In this document: piece by piece, positions 44,429-54,957 of the stretch
Numbering within the stretch: the first letter of the stretch is position 1
Layout of the letters: each line of letters begins with the position of its first letter
NCBI RefSeq assembly: GCF_009811315.1
Contig: NZ_BLID01000001.1
Span: forward strand, 868,001 to 932,000
Reading direction: 5' to 3'
DNA length: 64,000 bases
Source: Vibrio atypicus
GTDB lineage: Bacteria > Pseudomonadota > Gammaproteobacteria > Enterobacterales > Vibrionaceae
The notes under the pieces: model-generated
The model's database searches: none
The model's input: the letters and a program-made list of their open reading frames with translations, nothing else
Told to the model about the DNA's origin: nothing
Position numbers and translations under genes: made by a program

Positions 44429-44665
44429 TTAATACCCACATGTCCCGAGGACCTTTTGTGTTATCAGCATAACGATTAGGAACCCCCAAACCAGTGATGC
44501 AATCAGCGCACAAATTTTAAATACCTTCGGCGAGGTAGGGTGATCTGCGCTAACCCCCGGCCACTTTCCTGTTTTTACAACAACCGAAAATCTGATAAAT
44601 CCATACCCTATAAGAACTAAAAAAAACCAAAATGTGCCTTCGCTCGGCGTGAGTTCACAAAACAA
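44429..44665 (-). CDS. small hypothetical membrane protein
   Basis: 78 residues with two hydrophobic segments (about 11-28 and 47-70) joined by a basic loop. I do not recognise the family. The membrane-protein pattern and lack of an overlapping gene make it plausible, but the start is uncertain and no clear RBS is seen. Confidence 0.5.
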   Translation of the reverse strand: MFCELTPSEGTFWFFLVLIGYGFIRFSVVVKTGKWPGVSADHPTSPKVFKICALIASLVWGFLIVMLITQKVLGTCGY

Positions 44666-45023
44666 ACTACTATCCTAAAGATTTTTATTTATAAATCTTA
44701 TCAGTTGGTTATCTATATATCGACCACTAACTCGAGGCTTTGTTGCTTAAATCGTTGGAACTGAATCAAGAAGTTACGATCTTGAGAGAGTATCTGTTTT
44801 ACTGTTATAGAAGAGATAAATGAGCTCTTCATTGATACTGTACTGATCTTGATTTTGGTGGATATTGAACAGAAATAAGAAATTGGATGTTCTTTCTGGA
44901 GAGTTGCTTACAAAAATGTGTAGCGATAGATAGGGTGAATCGCCAAATAAGTATAGACAGTGCGGTTTACGCTTAACTTTTAAGCCGTTACATTATTGGG
45001 ACTTAGATTCGAAGGATAGAACG
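44666..45023. other. intergenic region
   Basis: 358 bases between divergent genes. There is a short AAGATTT/AAATCTT pairing near 44676 and nothing else recognisable. Confidence 0.4.
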
Positions 45024-46100
45024 ATGAGTACCCACCTAAAAGAGCTCTGTCATACCCACTTTCCTGGGAATAAAGAAGATTCACCAGCTGAGCATTTTTC
45101 AAAAATGGCTCGATGGTGTGAGGACAATAAAGTCAGTCACGATGTCTATGGAGACGGCGAAACGATACAAGCTTTCGAACAAAAGGTCGCAGATCTGCTG
45201 GGTTACGAGGCAGGCCTTTTTGTCGTAACTGGCACAATGACACAGCCAACGGTGCTGGAGTTAGTGACGAAACAAAAGCGTAACCCTATTGTGGCGATGC
45301 ACCCATCTAGTCATATTTATGTTCACGAAAGACAAGGTTATCAATTGCAAAATCGCTTTACTGTTATGCCAATTGGGAATCCTTACCAAACATGGCAGCT
45401 CAGCGATTTAAAAGCGTGGCCTGATGAAATTGCTGCGGTTTTGTATGAACTACCGATGCGTGAAATTGGCGGTCAGCTACCTTCATGGCAAGAGCTTGAA
45501 GAAATCAAAGCGTATTGCGCAGAAAAGGACATTCATTTACATATGGATGGCGCTAGGTTGTGGGAAGCTGCGGCCTACTATCAGAAAGAATATCGTGAAA
45601 TTGCATCAGGGTTTGATACCACGTATGTGTCACTCTACAAAGGCATCAACGGGCTAGGTGGCTCTATGCTACTTGGGTCAAAAGAATTTGTTCAACTTGC
45701 TTCCATGTGGATGAAGCGTCAGGGTGGAAACTTATATCATAGAACGCCTTATGTTGTTTCTGCTGCCATGCAGTTTGATGACAGGTTAGCTAAACTGCCT
45801 GCACTTTTTGAACGAACGCAGCAGATCTATAAGATCATAGAAGAGTTCCCTGCTTTATCGGTGAGTCCGACCCAGCCCCATTCCAACATGTTGCACCTTA
45901 TACTTCCTTTTAGTTGTGAGAAAGTGAAAGAGCTTCAGAAAACTTTTGCTAAGGAAGAGGGCATTTGGTTTGGTCATCCTCAAGTAACCGCTCATCCGAA
46001 TCAATCTATTCTGGAGTGGTATGTGGGAGACCAATTACTCGATATAGAAGATGAACAATTGAGGTCGTTTTTCAATCAGTTGTTAGACAATGCGGTGTAA
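45024..46100 (+). CDS. PLP-dependent threonine-aldolase-like lyase
   Basis: 358-residue fold-type I PLP enzyme of the beta-eliminating lyase/threonine aldolase family. The cofactor Lys is in SLYKGINGLGG (about residue 210) and the Asp contacting the pyridine nitrogen is in LHMDGARLWEA (about 174). Threonine aldolases split L-threonine or allo-threonine to glycine and acetaldehyde. Homology is to the family; this enzyme's substrate may differ. A clean single gene with its own promoter region. Confidence 0.85.
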   Translation: MSTHLKELCHTHFPGNKEDSPAEHFSKMARWCEDNKVSHDVYGDGETIQAFEQKVADLLGYEAGLFVVTGTMTQPTVLELVTKQKRNPIVAMHPSSHIYVHERQGYQLQNRFTVMPIGNPYQTWQLSDLKAWPDEIAAVLYELPMREIGGQLPSWQELEEIKAYCAEKDIHLHMDGARLWEAAAYYQKEYREIASGFDTTYVSLYKGINGLGGSMLLGSKEFVQLASMWMKRQGGNLYHRTPYVVSAAMQFDDRLAKLPALFERTQQIYKIIEEFPALSVSPTQPHSNMLHLILPFSCEKVKELQKTFAKEEGIWFGHPQVTAHPNQSILEWYVGDQLLDIEDEQLRSFFNQLLDNAV

Positions 46101-46183
46101 TCTCATCAATATGAGAGCTTACTAACACGCCCTTTGTGACACTTCATGTATTCTTAGCTCAAGCGAAGAAGAGGATTCTATCT

Positions 46184-46444
46184 ATGTCAAAAAGCTCCAA
46201 GCTTCATAATGAAGATAAACTGGTTAAAAAGGCACTTGAGATTGCCGGGAAGATGGCAAAGATGCAAGGCTTTGAACTTCCTCAGTCACCACAACCCGTA
46301 CGAGTGAAAGCGATTTATCTATTCTTGGTTGACGCCAAACAGATCACACCGTTACCTGACAACAAGCTTGATGGTGCGAATATCAAACACAGATTAGCAC
46401 TGTGGATTCATAGTGCGCTGCCAGACAATGATCCTCTTAAATAA
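46184..46444 (+). CDS. DUF5062 family protein
   Basis: 86-residue soluble basic protein (MSKSSKLHNEDKLVKKALEI), which I associate with DUF5062, a family found in vibrios with no known function. The start at 46184 is preferred since AGAGGA lies upstream; a longer frame from 46136 lacks an RBS. It is followed by a terminator. Confidence 0.78.
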   Translation: MSKSSKLHNEDKLVKKALEIAGKMAKMQGFELPQSPQPVRVKAIYLFLVDAKQITPLPDNKLDGANIKHRLALWIHSALPDNDPLK

Positions 46445-46460
46445 ACACTTTAATGATGTG

Positions 46461-46490
46461 AAAAGGTGAACCATTTGGTTCGCCTTTTTT
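46461..46490 (+). terminator. terminator after DUF5062 gene
   Basis: Stem AAAAGGTGAACCA / TGGTTCGCCTTTT with one G-U wobble, followed by T residues. Confidence 0.88.
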
Positions 46491-46662
46491 GATCATGGCG
46501 TAGAGCAATACGGTTATTGCAGTGAGTCTAAGTGAGATGAGGAATTATTGATTTACAAATCAGGATCAAAATGACTAAAGCTAAGCCTCAAGAAACGATA
46601 CAATGCGGGCGTTGCAAAATCACAACATGAAACACTCATTCACAGAGATAAAGTAACCGTTC

Positions 46663-47157
46663 ATGTCCAAAGATTTCGATTTCACTACAGAATACACGCT
46701 CGACAAGCCCTTTTTTGCCGAGTGTTATGATCAAACTAGTCAGCCTGCCAAGTTTCCTCACGCATATCTGAAAGGGATACTCTTTCTCATTTTTGGTGTG
46801 GTGTTATTAGAGTTTGAGCTGCTCCCTAACGGCTACGTCGGTTGGTTCTTTATCGTATTGAGTGTGATTGAAGCGTTCAGTGTTTACTGCAAGAGAACTT
46901 GGTGGCTATGGCGACAAACGATCAGCTCAAGCCGTGGTAGCAAAGTGACGTTTCAAGTGAATGCGAACGGCGTGGGTTACAAAAGCGGTAAAATCGACCG
47001 TAGCATTGCTTGGAAAGAAATCGACCAACTCGAACAAACTGGTTTAGGATTTATTCTGCATATGGGTAAGCAACGCCAATACATCAGCAAATCTTGCTTA
47101 AATGAAGAAGTGATCGCGTTCATGGTAGAGCAGCACGAAGCTTCAAAAGCAAGTTAA
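46663..47157 (+). CDS. YcxB-family membrane protein
   Basis: 164-residue protein with two membrane segments (about 37-55 and 60-75) and a soluble C-terminal part (VTFQVNANGVGYKSGKIDRS, then IAWKEIDQLEQTGLGFILHM) that fits the YcxB-like domain. Function unknown in bacteria. Probably a single-gene transcript. Confidence 0.75.
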   Translation: MSKDFDFTTEYTLDKPFFAECYDQTSQPAKFPHAYLKGILFLIFGVVLLEFELLPNGYVGWFFIVLSVIEAFSVYCKRTWWLWRQTISSSRGSKVTFQVNANGVGYKSGKIDRSIAWKEIDQLEQTGLGFILHMGKQRQYISKSCLNEEVIAFMVEQHEASKAS

Positions 47158-47215
47158 TGTTGTTACTAGCATCTCTGATAGGCGAGTTACATTAAGGCTA
47201 TAGGAAGTTTGTTCT

Positions 47216-47539
47216 ATGCGTAAAACAGATAAGAAAATCGAAAATCTAATTCGAGATGTATTAACCGAAGTTTGTGAAGATACGTTAAAAGGCTATGAGG
47301 GTTTTCTTTGGGTGACTCATACGGTCAAGTTCTCATCTTTTCCACAAAGCTTAGAAATAGTCTGCGTATTTGAAACGAACCAAGATAGAGCAAACTTTTT
47401 GGTGGGAGAAGGCCAACAGCATGTCTCAGCAACGATCCGAAATGCGTTTAATAAAGTTGGGGTCCAACTAAAGAACGTAGGTAAGCAAATCAGTTACGAT
47501 ACGCGGCAAAATCGTGAGCGCGGTTATCAAAGAAAGTGA
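47216..47539 (+). CDS. hypothetical protein, sometimes labelled Fis-like
   Basis: 107-residue soluble basic protein. Vibrio homologues are often labelled Fis-family regulators, but I find no convincing Fis-type helix-turn-helix at the C-terminus. The central part, SFPQSLEIVCVFETNQDRAN, is beta-rich. I therefore call it hypothetical. Confidence 0.68.
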   Translation: MRKTDKKIENLIRDVLTEVCEDTLKGYEGFLWVTHTVKFSSFPQSLEIVCVFETNQDRANFLVGEGQQHVSATIRNAFNKVGVQLKNVGKQISYDTRQNRERGYQRK

Positions 47540-47612
47540 TTTGAGCTTGTGGTGAGAATCTAACGCTTTAGATTGCGAGTCTAGATATAAAGCTTGAACA
47601 AGATACTGACAT

Positions 47613-49496
47613 CTAACTATTTGTTAATTGTTGAGAGAAACTATCAGCCGGGGCGGCTTTACCATACAAAAACCCTTGAGCATAGTTGCATTCTTCGGTT
47701 CGAATGAAGTCTTCTTGGTACCGTTCTTCTACACCTTCTGCTATCACCATCATATTGAGTTTGTGTGCCATTGCGATGATGGCTCTTGTCAGCTCACGGT
47801 TGTGCTGATTGTGTTCCAACTGATTGATAAAGCTGCGATCAATTTTTAGTGTATCGAAAGCATATTTCTGCAAATAACTGAGTGAAGAGTAACCTGTACC
47901 AAAGTCATCAAGAGAAATGCTGACGCCGAACTGACGTAACTGAGCGAGTACATTTTGTGCATACTCTTCATCTTGTAACAGAACGCCTTCCGTTAATTCC
48001 AATTCAATGCATTTTGCTGGCAATTGGTAAAGATCAATGATGTCTTGCAAATGTTGAACAAAGTGTCGCTCTCGGAACTGGATTGGTGAGATGTTAATCG
48101 CCATTTTGAACGAATGCGGTGATGAGCGATGCCACTCTGCGGCTTGTTTCAGTGCTCGATGCAAAACGAAGTAGCCGATTTCAATAATTTGGCCGTTACT
48201 TTCCGCTAAAGGAATAAATCGGTCTGGAGAAACTTGCCCCAGCGTTGGATTATTCCATCTTAGTAGCGCTTCTGCACCGATGATTTTTCCTCCTTGTTTC
48301 AAACAAATGATCGGTTGAAAATGTACTTCAAGTTCGTTATTTATCAGCGCTTCAGAAAGGTGTGATTCGAGTCGTAAGCGCTCTTCTGCGGCTTTTTGCG
48401 CTGCAAAATTAAAGTAAGAGACCTGCAATCCTTCATTTTTTCCTTCACTCATCGCAGAACATGCTCTCTGAATAAGGCTGAATGAGTCTGTTGCATCCAT
48501 TGGGGCCAACGCGACCCCTAAATGACATTGCAAATTGACAGTCATATCGTTGACGTTAAAAGGTTGAGTGCATGCTTTGGTAATGCGTTCGATGACTTGT
48601 TCTTGTATCTCGGCTTTACGTGGATGCTGGGCTGCTAAGACGAAATCCGAACCCACAATTCTTGCCAGTTTCCACTTCTGAGGTAGTTTGTAGCAGATCC
48701 GTTGGCTCAGCGATGACAAAATCTGATCACCGAACATATAACCATAGCTTGCGTTGACGAACTTAAAGTTTTTCAAACTGAAATAGATCAGAGTGATTTG
48801 CTCATCATCTTCTAGAGTGACCATCTGTTTCGCGAGGTCGTCCGCCAATGTAATTCGGTTGGGGAGCTTAGTGAGCGGATCGTAATGGAGGTGGAAATCC
48901 AAGTGGCTTTCCGCAGCTGTTCGCTGTTCTACTTCTGTGAGCAATCGGCTGCTGAGATCGGCGAGTGTCTTGGTTCTTTCTGCGACCTTATTTTCTAGTT
49001 CTTGGTTGAGTTGGGCAAGTTCTTCTTTACGGTATAAGGTTTCCAGTTGACCTTCAATGGCAGTTTGAAAACGACCAAGCAGTGACATCGCGTCTTCATC
49101 AAAGTAGCGCTCTTGGCTATCAAGCATACAAATGGTGCCGAAGGGAGTCTCATCAGGCCAAAACACAGGCAAGCCGCAGTAACAAATCATGCCCAATTTG
49201 ATGTCTGGATTGTGATCCCATTCAGGGTCATTGAGCGCATTGGGGACGTTCAACATACGCCTCTCGCTAATCACGGTTTCACAGTAAAGACCATGCCCAA
49301 GCGAGTCCTTCGCGTTTTGCGCGTAGGGGTTATTGTCGCTTCGACTGCTGGAGAACACCTCAATGTCGCTTTCGTGAATACGCATGATAAGAGCCGCGGG
49401 ACATTGCGTCATTTTGGCGACTAAATCTACGATTTCTTGCCAACTCTTGAATACCGAATCAGGAACGATTAATTGAGAGGTATCTATGTTTGCCAT
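47613..49496 (-). CDS. GAF-GGDEF-EAL protein, probable c-di-GMP phosphodiesterase
   Basis: 627 residues from the chosen start. A GAF sensor domain (about 15-155) comes first, then a coiled coil, then a GGDEF domain (about 195-360) whose active site reads VGSDF and is therefore probably inactive. An EAL domain (about 375-620) keeps the catalytic set: EALLRW, NISPIQF, ELTEG, DDFGTGYSSL, KIDRSFI and AEGVE. It should degrade c-di-GMP to pGpG, with the GAF and degenerate GGDEF acting in control. A start at 49532 would add 12 residues but lacks an RBS. Confidence 0.9.
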   Translation of the reverse strand: MANIDTSQLIVPDSVFKSWQEIVDLVAKMTQCPAALIMRIHESDIEVFSSSRSDNNPYAQNAKDSLGHGLYCETVISERRMLNVPNALNDPEWDHNPDIKLGMICYCGLPVFWPDETPFGTICMLDSQERYFDEDAMSLLGRFQTAIEGQLETLYRKEELAQLNQELENKVAERTKTLADLSSRLLTEVEQRTAAESHLDFHLHYDPLTKLPNRITLADDLAKQMVTLEDDEQITLIYFSLKNFKFVNASYGYMFGDQILSSLSQRICYKLPQKWKLARIVGSDFVLAAQHPRKAEIQEQVIERITKACTQPFNVNDMTVNLQCHLGVALAPMDATDSFSLIQRACSAMSEGKNEGLQVSYFNFAAQKAAEERLRLESHLSEALINNELEVHFQPIICLKQGGKIIGAEALLRWNNPTLGQVSPDRFIPLAESNGQIIEIGYFVLHRALKQAAEWHRSSPHSFKMAINISPIQFRERHFVQHLQDIIDLYQLPAKCIELELTEGVLLQDEEYAQNVLAQLRQFGVSISLDDFGTGYSSLSYLQKYAFDTLKIDRSFINQLEHNQHNRELTRAIIAMAHKLNMMVIAEGVEERYQEDFIRTEECNYAQGFLYGKAAPADSFSQQLTNS

Positions 49497-49632
49497 GACG
49501 CTTGTCCCATGTGTAGTCGTGTTGACGTCCATTCATTAGTGAGGTGATAGGTTCACTTAATTGAGTATAGGTGACATGAATCAATAACCCCATGAATACC
49601 TAAAGACTATCACGCTAAGTTTTTATATCAGG

Positions 49633-49717
49633 TAAGGAGCATACAAGTACGCAAAGAACAACCCCTATGCTAGTTCTGCATCTCTACACAGCGAAGCTAA
49701 GCACTATCTGCTCCTTA
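49633..49717. repeat. 9-bp inverted repeat spanning 85 bases
   Basis: TAAGGAGCA (49633-49641) and TGCTCCTTA (49709-49717) could close a stem-loop with further internal structure, perhaps a small RNA or a non-coding repeat unit. Confidence 0.4.
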
Positions 49718-49835
49718 TTGGCGCGTTACTTTGCCATACGTAAGCTAATCTGTTACATCCTAATTCAGTAAAAGCGCTGACTCACTTTTGTCGAATAACT
49801 AGTCACATCGAACTAACGACTAAACCCACTCAAAA

Positions 49836-49866
49836 ACAAAAAGGCGAACCAATCGGTTCGCCTTTG
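49836..49866. terminator. terminator after gcvP
   Basis: Stem AAAGGCGAACC / GGTTCGCCTTT with AATC loop, about 20 bases after the gcvP stop. Confidence 0.88.
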
Positions 49867-49886
49867 TTTATTAAGATCTACAAAAA

Positions 49887-52751
49887 TTAATCTTCGTAGT
49901 TATCGATGCTTGGACACGAGCAGATTAGATTACGGTCGCCGTATACGTTATCTACGCGGTTTACTGTTGGCCAGTATTTCCACTGCTTAGTCGCAGGTGA
50001 AGGGAAGCAACCCATTTCGCGAGGGTATGGACGATCCCACTCTTCGCTTGCTAGATCCACTTGTGTGTGTGGTGCATTTACTAGTGGGTTGTTATCTAAC
50101 GGCCAAGCGCCTTCTTTCACTGCTGTCATTTCTTCACGAATTGAAATCATGGCTTCACAGAAACGATCAAGCTCTTCTAAATCTTCTGACTCAGTAGGCT
50201 CAACCATCAGTGTGCCAGCGACCGGGAAAGACATGGTTGGCGCGTGGAAACCGTAGTCCATAAGGCGCTTCGCGATATCTTCTTCGCTGATGCCTGTCTC
50301 TTCCTTAAGCGGACGAATATCGATAATACATTCGTGCGCGACGCGGCCATTAGTACCACGGTAAAGAACAGGGTAGTGAGGGCGTAGACGCTCCATCACG
50401 TAGTTCGCATTTAGGATTGCTACTTTCGTTGCGTCTGTTAGGCCAGCTTCGCCCATCATCGCGATGTAAGCCCAAGAGATCGGTAGGATAGAAGCGCTGC
50501 CTAGGTCTGCTGCTGAGATAGCATAACCTTCGCCTTCAACACCGTTTTCGATGTGGCCTGGTAGGAATGGCGCTAGGTGCGATTTAACACCGATAGGACC
50601 CATGCCCGGACCACCACCACCGTGTGGAATACAGAAGGTTTTGTGTAGGTTCAGGTGCGATACGTCAGAGCCGATAAAGCCAGGTGATGTTAGACCAACC
50701 TGCGCGTTCATGTTGGCGCCGTCTAGGTATACTTGACCACCTGCTGCGTGTACCATCTCACACACTTCTTTCACTTGCTCTTCGTATACGCCGTGCGTAG
50801 AAGGGTAAGTGATCATGATGCTTGATAGGTTCTCAGCATGCTTCTCGATCTTAGCCGCTAGATCGGCCATATCGATGTTACCTTCGTCATCACACTTCAC
50901 CACAACCACTTTCATTGAAACCATTGAAGCGGTAGCAGGGTTAGTTCCGTGTGCAGAACTTGGGATCAAACATACGTTACGGTGACCTTCGCCACGGCTG
51001 TCGTGGTAGCGTTGAATGGCGATAAGACCTGCGTACTCACCGGATGCACCAGAGTTTGGTTGTAGTGAGAATGCGTCGTAGCCTGTGATTTCACATAGCT
51101 TCTCTTTCAGATCTTTTGCTAGAGCAGAGTAACCTGCTGCTTGCTCCATTGGTGCGAATGGGTGAATTGAACCAAACTCAGGCCAAGTTACTGGGATCAT
51201 TTCAGCAGCTGCGTTTAGCTTCATCGTACAGCTGCCTAGCGGGATCATACCGTGAGTCAGTGAGAAGTCTTTGTTCTCAAGCTGCTTTAGGTAACGCATC
51301 ATCTGAGTTTCGCTATGGTGCGTATTGAATACTGGATGAGTCAGGTACTCAGAAGTACGGCGTAGTGCTTCTGGAATCGCAGCAAACTCGTTGCCTGCAA
51401 TCTCAGTAGAAAGGGCATTTACCGTTTCTTCAACACCGAATACAGCAAATAGCGCTTTAATGTCTGCTGTCGTTGTTGTTTCGTCTAAGCTCACACCTAG
51501 CTGACTTGGTAGCTTACGCAGGTTGATGTCAGACGCTAGTGCTTTTGCGTATAGCGCTTCAGTCTGCTCACCAGAGTTAATAGTGATGGTATCGAAGAAA
51601 CTGTTGTGTGCTAATTCGAAACCAGATTTAGTTAGACCTGCTGCAAGAATTGCTGTCATGTGGTGAGTACGGCGAGCAATCGTGCGTAGGCCTTCTGCGC
51701 CGTGGTAAACCGCGTAGAAAGAGGCCATGTTCGCTAGCAGTGCTTGAGCCGTACAGATGTTAGATGTCGCTTTCTCGCGGCGGATGTGCTGTTCACGAGT
51801 TTGCATTGCCATACGCAGTGCTTGGTTACCGTTAGTATCGATAGATACACCGATAACGCGGCCTGGCATAGTACGCTTGTGCTTGTCACGCGTTGCCATA
51901 AATGCTGCGTGTGGGCCACCGTAACCCATTGGTACACCGAAGCGTTGGGCAGAGCCAATCACAACGTCTGCGCCCATTTCACCTGCTGGTTTCAGTAGGG
52001 CAGAAGCGAGTAGATCCGTTGCAACGGTAACAAGCGTTTTGTTTGCTTGTGCTTTTGCGATGATGTCCGTTAGGTCACGAACCTCGCCTGTTGTTCCTGG
52101 GTACTGAACCAGTGCGCCGAATACGTCTTGCTCAGGTAGAGATTCTAATGAACCAACCATCACGTCAAAGCCGATGTATTTCGCACGAGTCTTAACCACT
52201 TCTAGTGTTTGTGGGTGAACATCGTCAGCAACAAAAAAGACTTTGCTTTTGCTCTTGCCTGCACGTTTACAAAGCGTCATTGCTTCACCAGCCGCCGTCG
52301 CTTCATCAAGTAGAGAAGCGTTAGCAATATCCATCGCAGTGAGGTCCATAACCATCTGTTGGAAGTTCAGTAGTGCTTCAAGTCGGCCTTGAGAGATCTC
52401 TGGCTGGTATGGCGTGTAAGCTGTGTACCAACCTGGGTTTTCAAGAACGTTGCGTAGAATGACATTTGGCGTAAATGTGTTGTAGTAACCCTGACCGATG
52501 AAAGTACGTTTGATCTGGTTTTGGTCAGCAAACTCGCGCATCGCGACTAGCATGTCCGCTTCACTTTTCGCTTCTGCTAGCGTCATTGGTTTTTCAAGAC
52601 GGATTTGCGCTGGAACCGTTTCTTCGATTAGTGCGTCAAGGCTTACGGCATTGATCGCATCCAACATTTTCTGTTGATCAGATTTGTTCGGCCCGTTGTG
52701 GCGTCCAACGAACTCGTTTTGTGTGCTGAGGCTTTGAAGTAATTCAGTCAT
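49887..52751 (-). CDS. gcvP: glycine dehydrogenase (decarboxylating), P protein
   Basis: 954-residue PLP enzyme of the glycine cleavage system. It decarboxylates glycine and passes the aminomethyl group to the lipoyl arm of GcvH. The cofactor Lys is in [20 protein letters not shown] (about residue 705), and the N-terminal inactive half has [20 protein letters not shown]. Length is standard for a single-chain P protein. It lies 110 bases after gcvH, and an intrinsic terminator sits in that gap, so its expression may be attenuated relative to glyA-gcvH. Confidence 0.98.
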   Translation of the reverse strand: MTELLQSLSTQNEFVGRHNGPNKSDQQKMLDAINAVSLDALIEETVPAQIRLEKPMTLAEAKSEADMLVAMREFADQNQIKRTFIGQGYYNTFTPNVILRNVLENPGWYTAYTPYQPEISQGRLEALLNFQQMVMDLTAMDIANASLLDEATAAGEAMTLCKRAGKSKSKVFFVADDVHPQTLEVVKTRAKYIGFDVMVGSLESLPEQDVFGALVQYPGTTGEVRDLTDIIAKAQANKTLVTVATDLLASALLKPAGEMGADVVIGSAQRFGVPMGYGGPHAAFMATRDKHKRTMPGRVIGVSIDTNGNQALRMAMQTREQHIRREKATSNICTAQALLANMASFYAVYHGAEGLRTIARRTHHMTAILAAGLTKSGFELAHNSFFDTITINSGEQTEALYAKALASDINLRKLPSQLGVSLDETTTTADIKALFAVFGVEETVNALSTEIAGNEFAAIPEALRRTSEYLTHPVFNTHHSETQMMRYLKQLENKDFSLTHGMIPLGSCTMKLNAAAEMIPVTWPEFGSIHPFAPMEQAAGYSALAKDLKEKLCEITGYDAFSLQPNSGASGEYAGLIAIQRYHDSRGEGHRNVCLIPSSAHGTNPATASMVSMKVVVVKCDDEGNIDMADLAAKIEKHAENLSSIMITYPSTHGVYEEQVKEVCEMVHAAGGQVYLDGANMNAQVGLTSPGFIGSDVSHLNLHKTFCIPHGGGGPGMGPIGVKSHLAPFLPGHIENGVEGEGYAISAADLGSASILPISWAYIAMMGEAGLTDATKVAILNANYVMERLRPHYPVLYRGTNGRVAHECIIDIRPLKEETGISEEDIAKRLMDYGFHAPTMSFPVAGTLMVEPTESEDLEELDRFCEAMISIREEMTAVKEGAWPLDNNPLVNAPHTQVDLASEEWDRPYPREMGCFPSPATKQWKYWPTVNRVDNVYGDRNLICSCPSIDNYED

Positions 52752-52814
52752 TGTCCTTTACCTACTCCATCGTCCGGGTATTACTGATAATGTTAATTAT
52801 ACGTCCGAACTTTG

Positions 52815-52847
52815 AAAAAAAGCTGCCTCTGAAACAGGGGCAGCCTT
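52815..52847 (-). terminator. intrinsic terminator between gcvH and gcvP
   Basis: Read leftward: GCTGCCCCTG / CAGAGGCAGC followed by seven U residues. It lies inside an otherwise continuous glyA-gcvH-gcvP set. Confidence 0.85.
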
Positions 52848-52861
52848 CCTAATCGTCCTAA

Positions 52862-53242
52862 TTACTCGTCTTCAATTGAGTTTAGGTATTCTTCTGCGTC
52901 TTTTAGATTATCTAGCTCAGATGCATCAGACATCTTCACTTTTACAATCCAGCCGCCTTCATACGGTTCTTCGTTAATAAGCTCTGGGCTATCTTCTAGT
53001 TCTTCGTTGATTTCTACGATTTCACCAGTGATAGGTGCATAGATGTCAGACGCTGCTTTTACAGATTCAACCAAAGAGAAGCTTTCGCCAGCTTCGATTT
53101 CATCTTCAGTTTCTGGTAGGTCTACGAATACAACGTCACCTAGCATCTCTTGAGCGTGCTCAGAAATACCGATAGTTACTGTGCCGTCACCGTTATCGCG
53201 TACCCACTCGTGGCTATCTGCAAATTTCAGTGTTTTGTCCAT
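52862..53242 (-). CDS. gcvH: glycine cleavage system H protein
   Basis: 126-residue lipoyl carrier protein that shuttles the aminomethyl group between GcvP, GcvT and dihydrolipoamide dehydrogenase. The lipoylated Lys is in [13 protein letters not shown] (about residue 65). Length and acidic character are normal. It lies 36 bases after glyA in the same direction; a terminator follows it. Confidence 0.98.
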   Translation of the reverse strand: MDKTLKFADSHEWVRDNGDGTVTIGISEHAQEMLGDVVFVDLPETEDEIEAGESFSLVESVKAASDIYAPITGEIVEINEELEDSPELINEEPYEGGWIVKVKMSDASELDNLKDAEEYLNSIEDE

Positions 53243-53278
53243 TGCTTAATCTCCAAAAAATAACTTTGATTAAATTGT

Positions 53279-54574
53279 TTATTGGTAAAGAGGGAAGCGG
53301 TTACACAACGTTTTCACTTCTTTGCGAACGCGTTGTTCTACTTCTGCGTTGCCTTCTGGGTTTTCTACCAACCCATCCAGTACATCGCCAATCCAGTTAC
53401 CGATGAGTTTGAATTCTTCAGCGCCAAAGCCGCGGCTTGTGCCCGCAGGCGTCCCCAAACGGATGCCCGATGTAATCATAGGCTTCTCCGTATCAAATGG
53501 GATGCCATTTTTGTTACATGTGATCCCAGCACGTTCTAGTGCTTCTTCTGCTTTGTTTCCCTTTAAGCCTTTAGGGCGAAGGTCTACCAGCATTAGGTGG
53601 GTATCAGTACCGCCAGTCACAATATCGCATCCGCGAGTTTGCAATACTTCAGCTAGAACTTTTGCGTTATTGATCACTGAATCGATATAAGTCGTAAATT
53701 CAGGACCTAGAGCCTCACCAAATGCCACGGCTTTAGCCGCAATAACGTGCATTAATGGGCCGCCTTGTAGGCCAGGGAATACCGCGGAGTTAATCTTTTT
53801 GTTGATGTCTTCGTGATTAGTAAGAATCATGCCGCCACGTGGGCCACGTAGTGTTTTATGAGTAGTCGTTGTTACAACGTGAGCATGAGGAATTGGGCTA
53901 GGGTGAGCCCCAGTTGCGATTAGACCAGCAATGTGTGCCATATCAACCATCAAGATTGCATCAACTTCGTCAGCGATTTCGCGGAATTTCGCAAAATCGA
54001 TGGTACGCGGAATTGCACTACCGCCAGCGATGATCATTTTTGGTTTATGCTCTAGAGCCAGTTCACGAACGGCATCGTAATCTATCTCTAGCGTGTCGCG
54101 ATCAACACCGTATTGAACGGCATTGAACCATTTACCAGAAAGCGCAGGACGTGCACCATGCGTTAGGTGACCGCCGGCGTCTAGAGACATACCCAGAATT
54201 GTGTCGCCCGGTTGAAGAAGTGCAAGTTTTACCGCGCCATTTGCTTGTGCACCAGAGTGCGGTTGAACGTTTGCGTATTCACATTTGAAAAGTTTTTTCG
54301 CACGTTCGATGGCGATAGCCTCTACCGTGTCAACGTGTTCACAACCACCGTAGTAACGGCGACCAGGATAACCTTCTGCGTATTTGTTGGTTAGGCAGGT
54401 GCCTTGAGCTTGCATAACCGCTTTTGAGACAATATTTTCAGAAGCGATCAATTCGATTTGTTCGTTTTGACGTGTGTTCTCTGCTTGGATACCAGCGAAA
54501 ACAGCGTCGTCTGTAGCAGCAAGGTTAGTCGAGAAAAAATTCTCTAAGCTGTGATTTTGAAACGTTTTGTTCAT
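53279..54574 (-). CDS. glyA: serine hydroxymethyltransferase
   Basis: 431-residue PLP enzyme interconverting serine and glycine with tetrahydrofolate. The cofactor Lys is in [16 protein letters not shown] (about residue 243). The N-terminus is about 10-14 residues longer than E. coli GlyA (417 aa). Its place with gcvH and gcvP suggests a copy dedicated to glycine catabolism, separate from a housekeeping glyA expected elsewhere. The leader is about 380 bases to the divergent regulator gene. Confidence 0.97.
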   Translation of the reverse strand: MNKTFQNHSLENFFSTNLAATDDAVFAGIQAENTRQNEQIELIASENIVSKAVMQAQGTCLTNKYAEGYPGRRYYGGCEHVDTVEAIAIERAKKLFKCEYANVQPHSGAQANGAVKLALLQPGDTILGMSLDAGGHLTHGARPALSGKWFNAVQYGVDRDTLEIDYDAVRELALEHKPKMIIAGGSAIPRTIDFAKFREIADEVDAILMVDMAHIAGLIATGAHPSPIPHAHVVTTTTHKTLRGPRGGMILTNHEDINKKINSAVFPGLQGGPLMHVIAAKAVAFGEALGPEFTTYIDSVINNAKVLAEVLQTRGCDIVTGGTDTHLMLVDLRPKGLKGNKAEEALERAGITCNKNGIPFDTEKPMITSGIRLGTPAGTSRGFGAEEFKLIGNWIGDVLDGLVENPEGNAEVEQRVRKEVKTLCNRFPLYQ

Positions 54575-54957
54575 GGTAGATGACCTTCCATTTTTCAGCG
54601 AGATGTTATGTATAGGGTATTTGTTCTCGCCAGCTTTCTTCTATTACTGCTCTTTTTCTATGAAAGAACAGGGTGATTTTTAAACCCCAAACAAGTATTT
54701 CAATCCGTGGGGTAAAACCAAATTAATTGTTAAATCTATCAAGCAACCAATTTGGAAATAGCATCTCTACAACTAACAAGCTGGTAACATAGCGGTTGTC
54801 GAAAGAACAATCAACCAAAAATTTCCTATTGGAAACAAGGTTTCTGTTTTTGTTAGCGAGAGCACGGTTTATTTCCTGTTCTAATCTTTTTTCTCTGATC
54901 CGCTTCGGGCACAATGAAAATGAAACAGGAAGTCGCAGTAAATAAGCAGAGGGAAGC
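54575..54957. other. divergent control region of glyA and the XRE-cupin regulator
   Basis: 383 bases. It contains the GGAAAC-AAG-GTTTC element at 54829-54845 and a pairing ACCCCA/TGGGGT near 54690-54715 in the glyA leader. I find no glycine riboswitch consensus here. No gene is present. Confidence 0.55.
54829..54845. promoter_or_regulatory. palindromic operator, copy 1 (glyA / regulator promoter)
   Basis: TTGGAAACAAGGTTTCT: GGAAAC and GTTTC(C) around a three-base AAG centre. The core TATTGGAAACAAGGTTTC is repeated exactly upstream of gcvT. The neighbouring XRE protein is the likely binder. Confidence 0.75.

Larger units (their letters stand above)
49533..49886. other. intergenic region with a long-range inverted repeat
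   Basis: About 350 bases between two leftward-read genes. It holds the TAAGGAGCA/TGCTCCTTA pair and the gcvP terminator. No gene is recognised. Confidence 0.5.

Noticed and set aside
47216..47539. Fis-family transcription factor
   Set aside because: The label is common for this protein in vibrios but I see no Fis-type helix-turn-helix.
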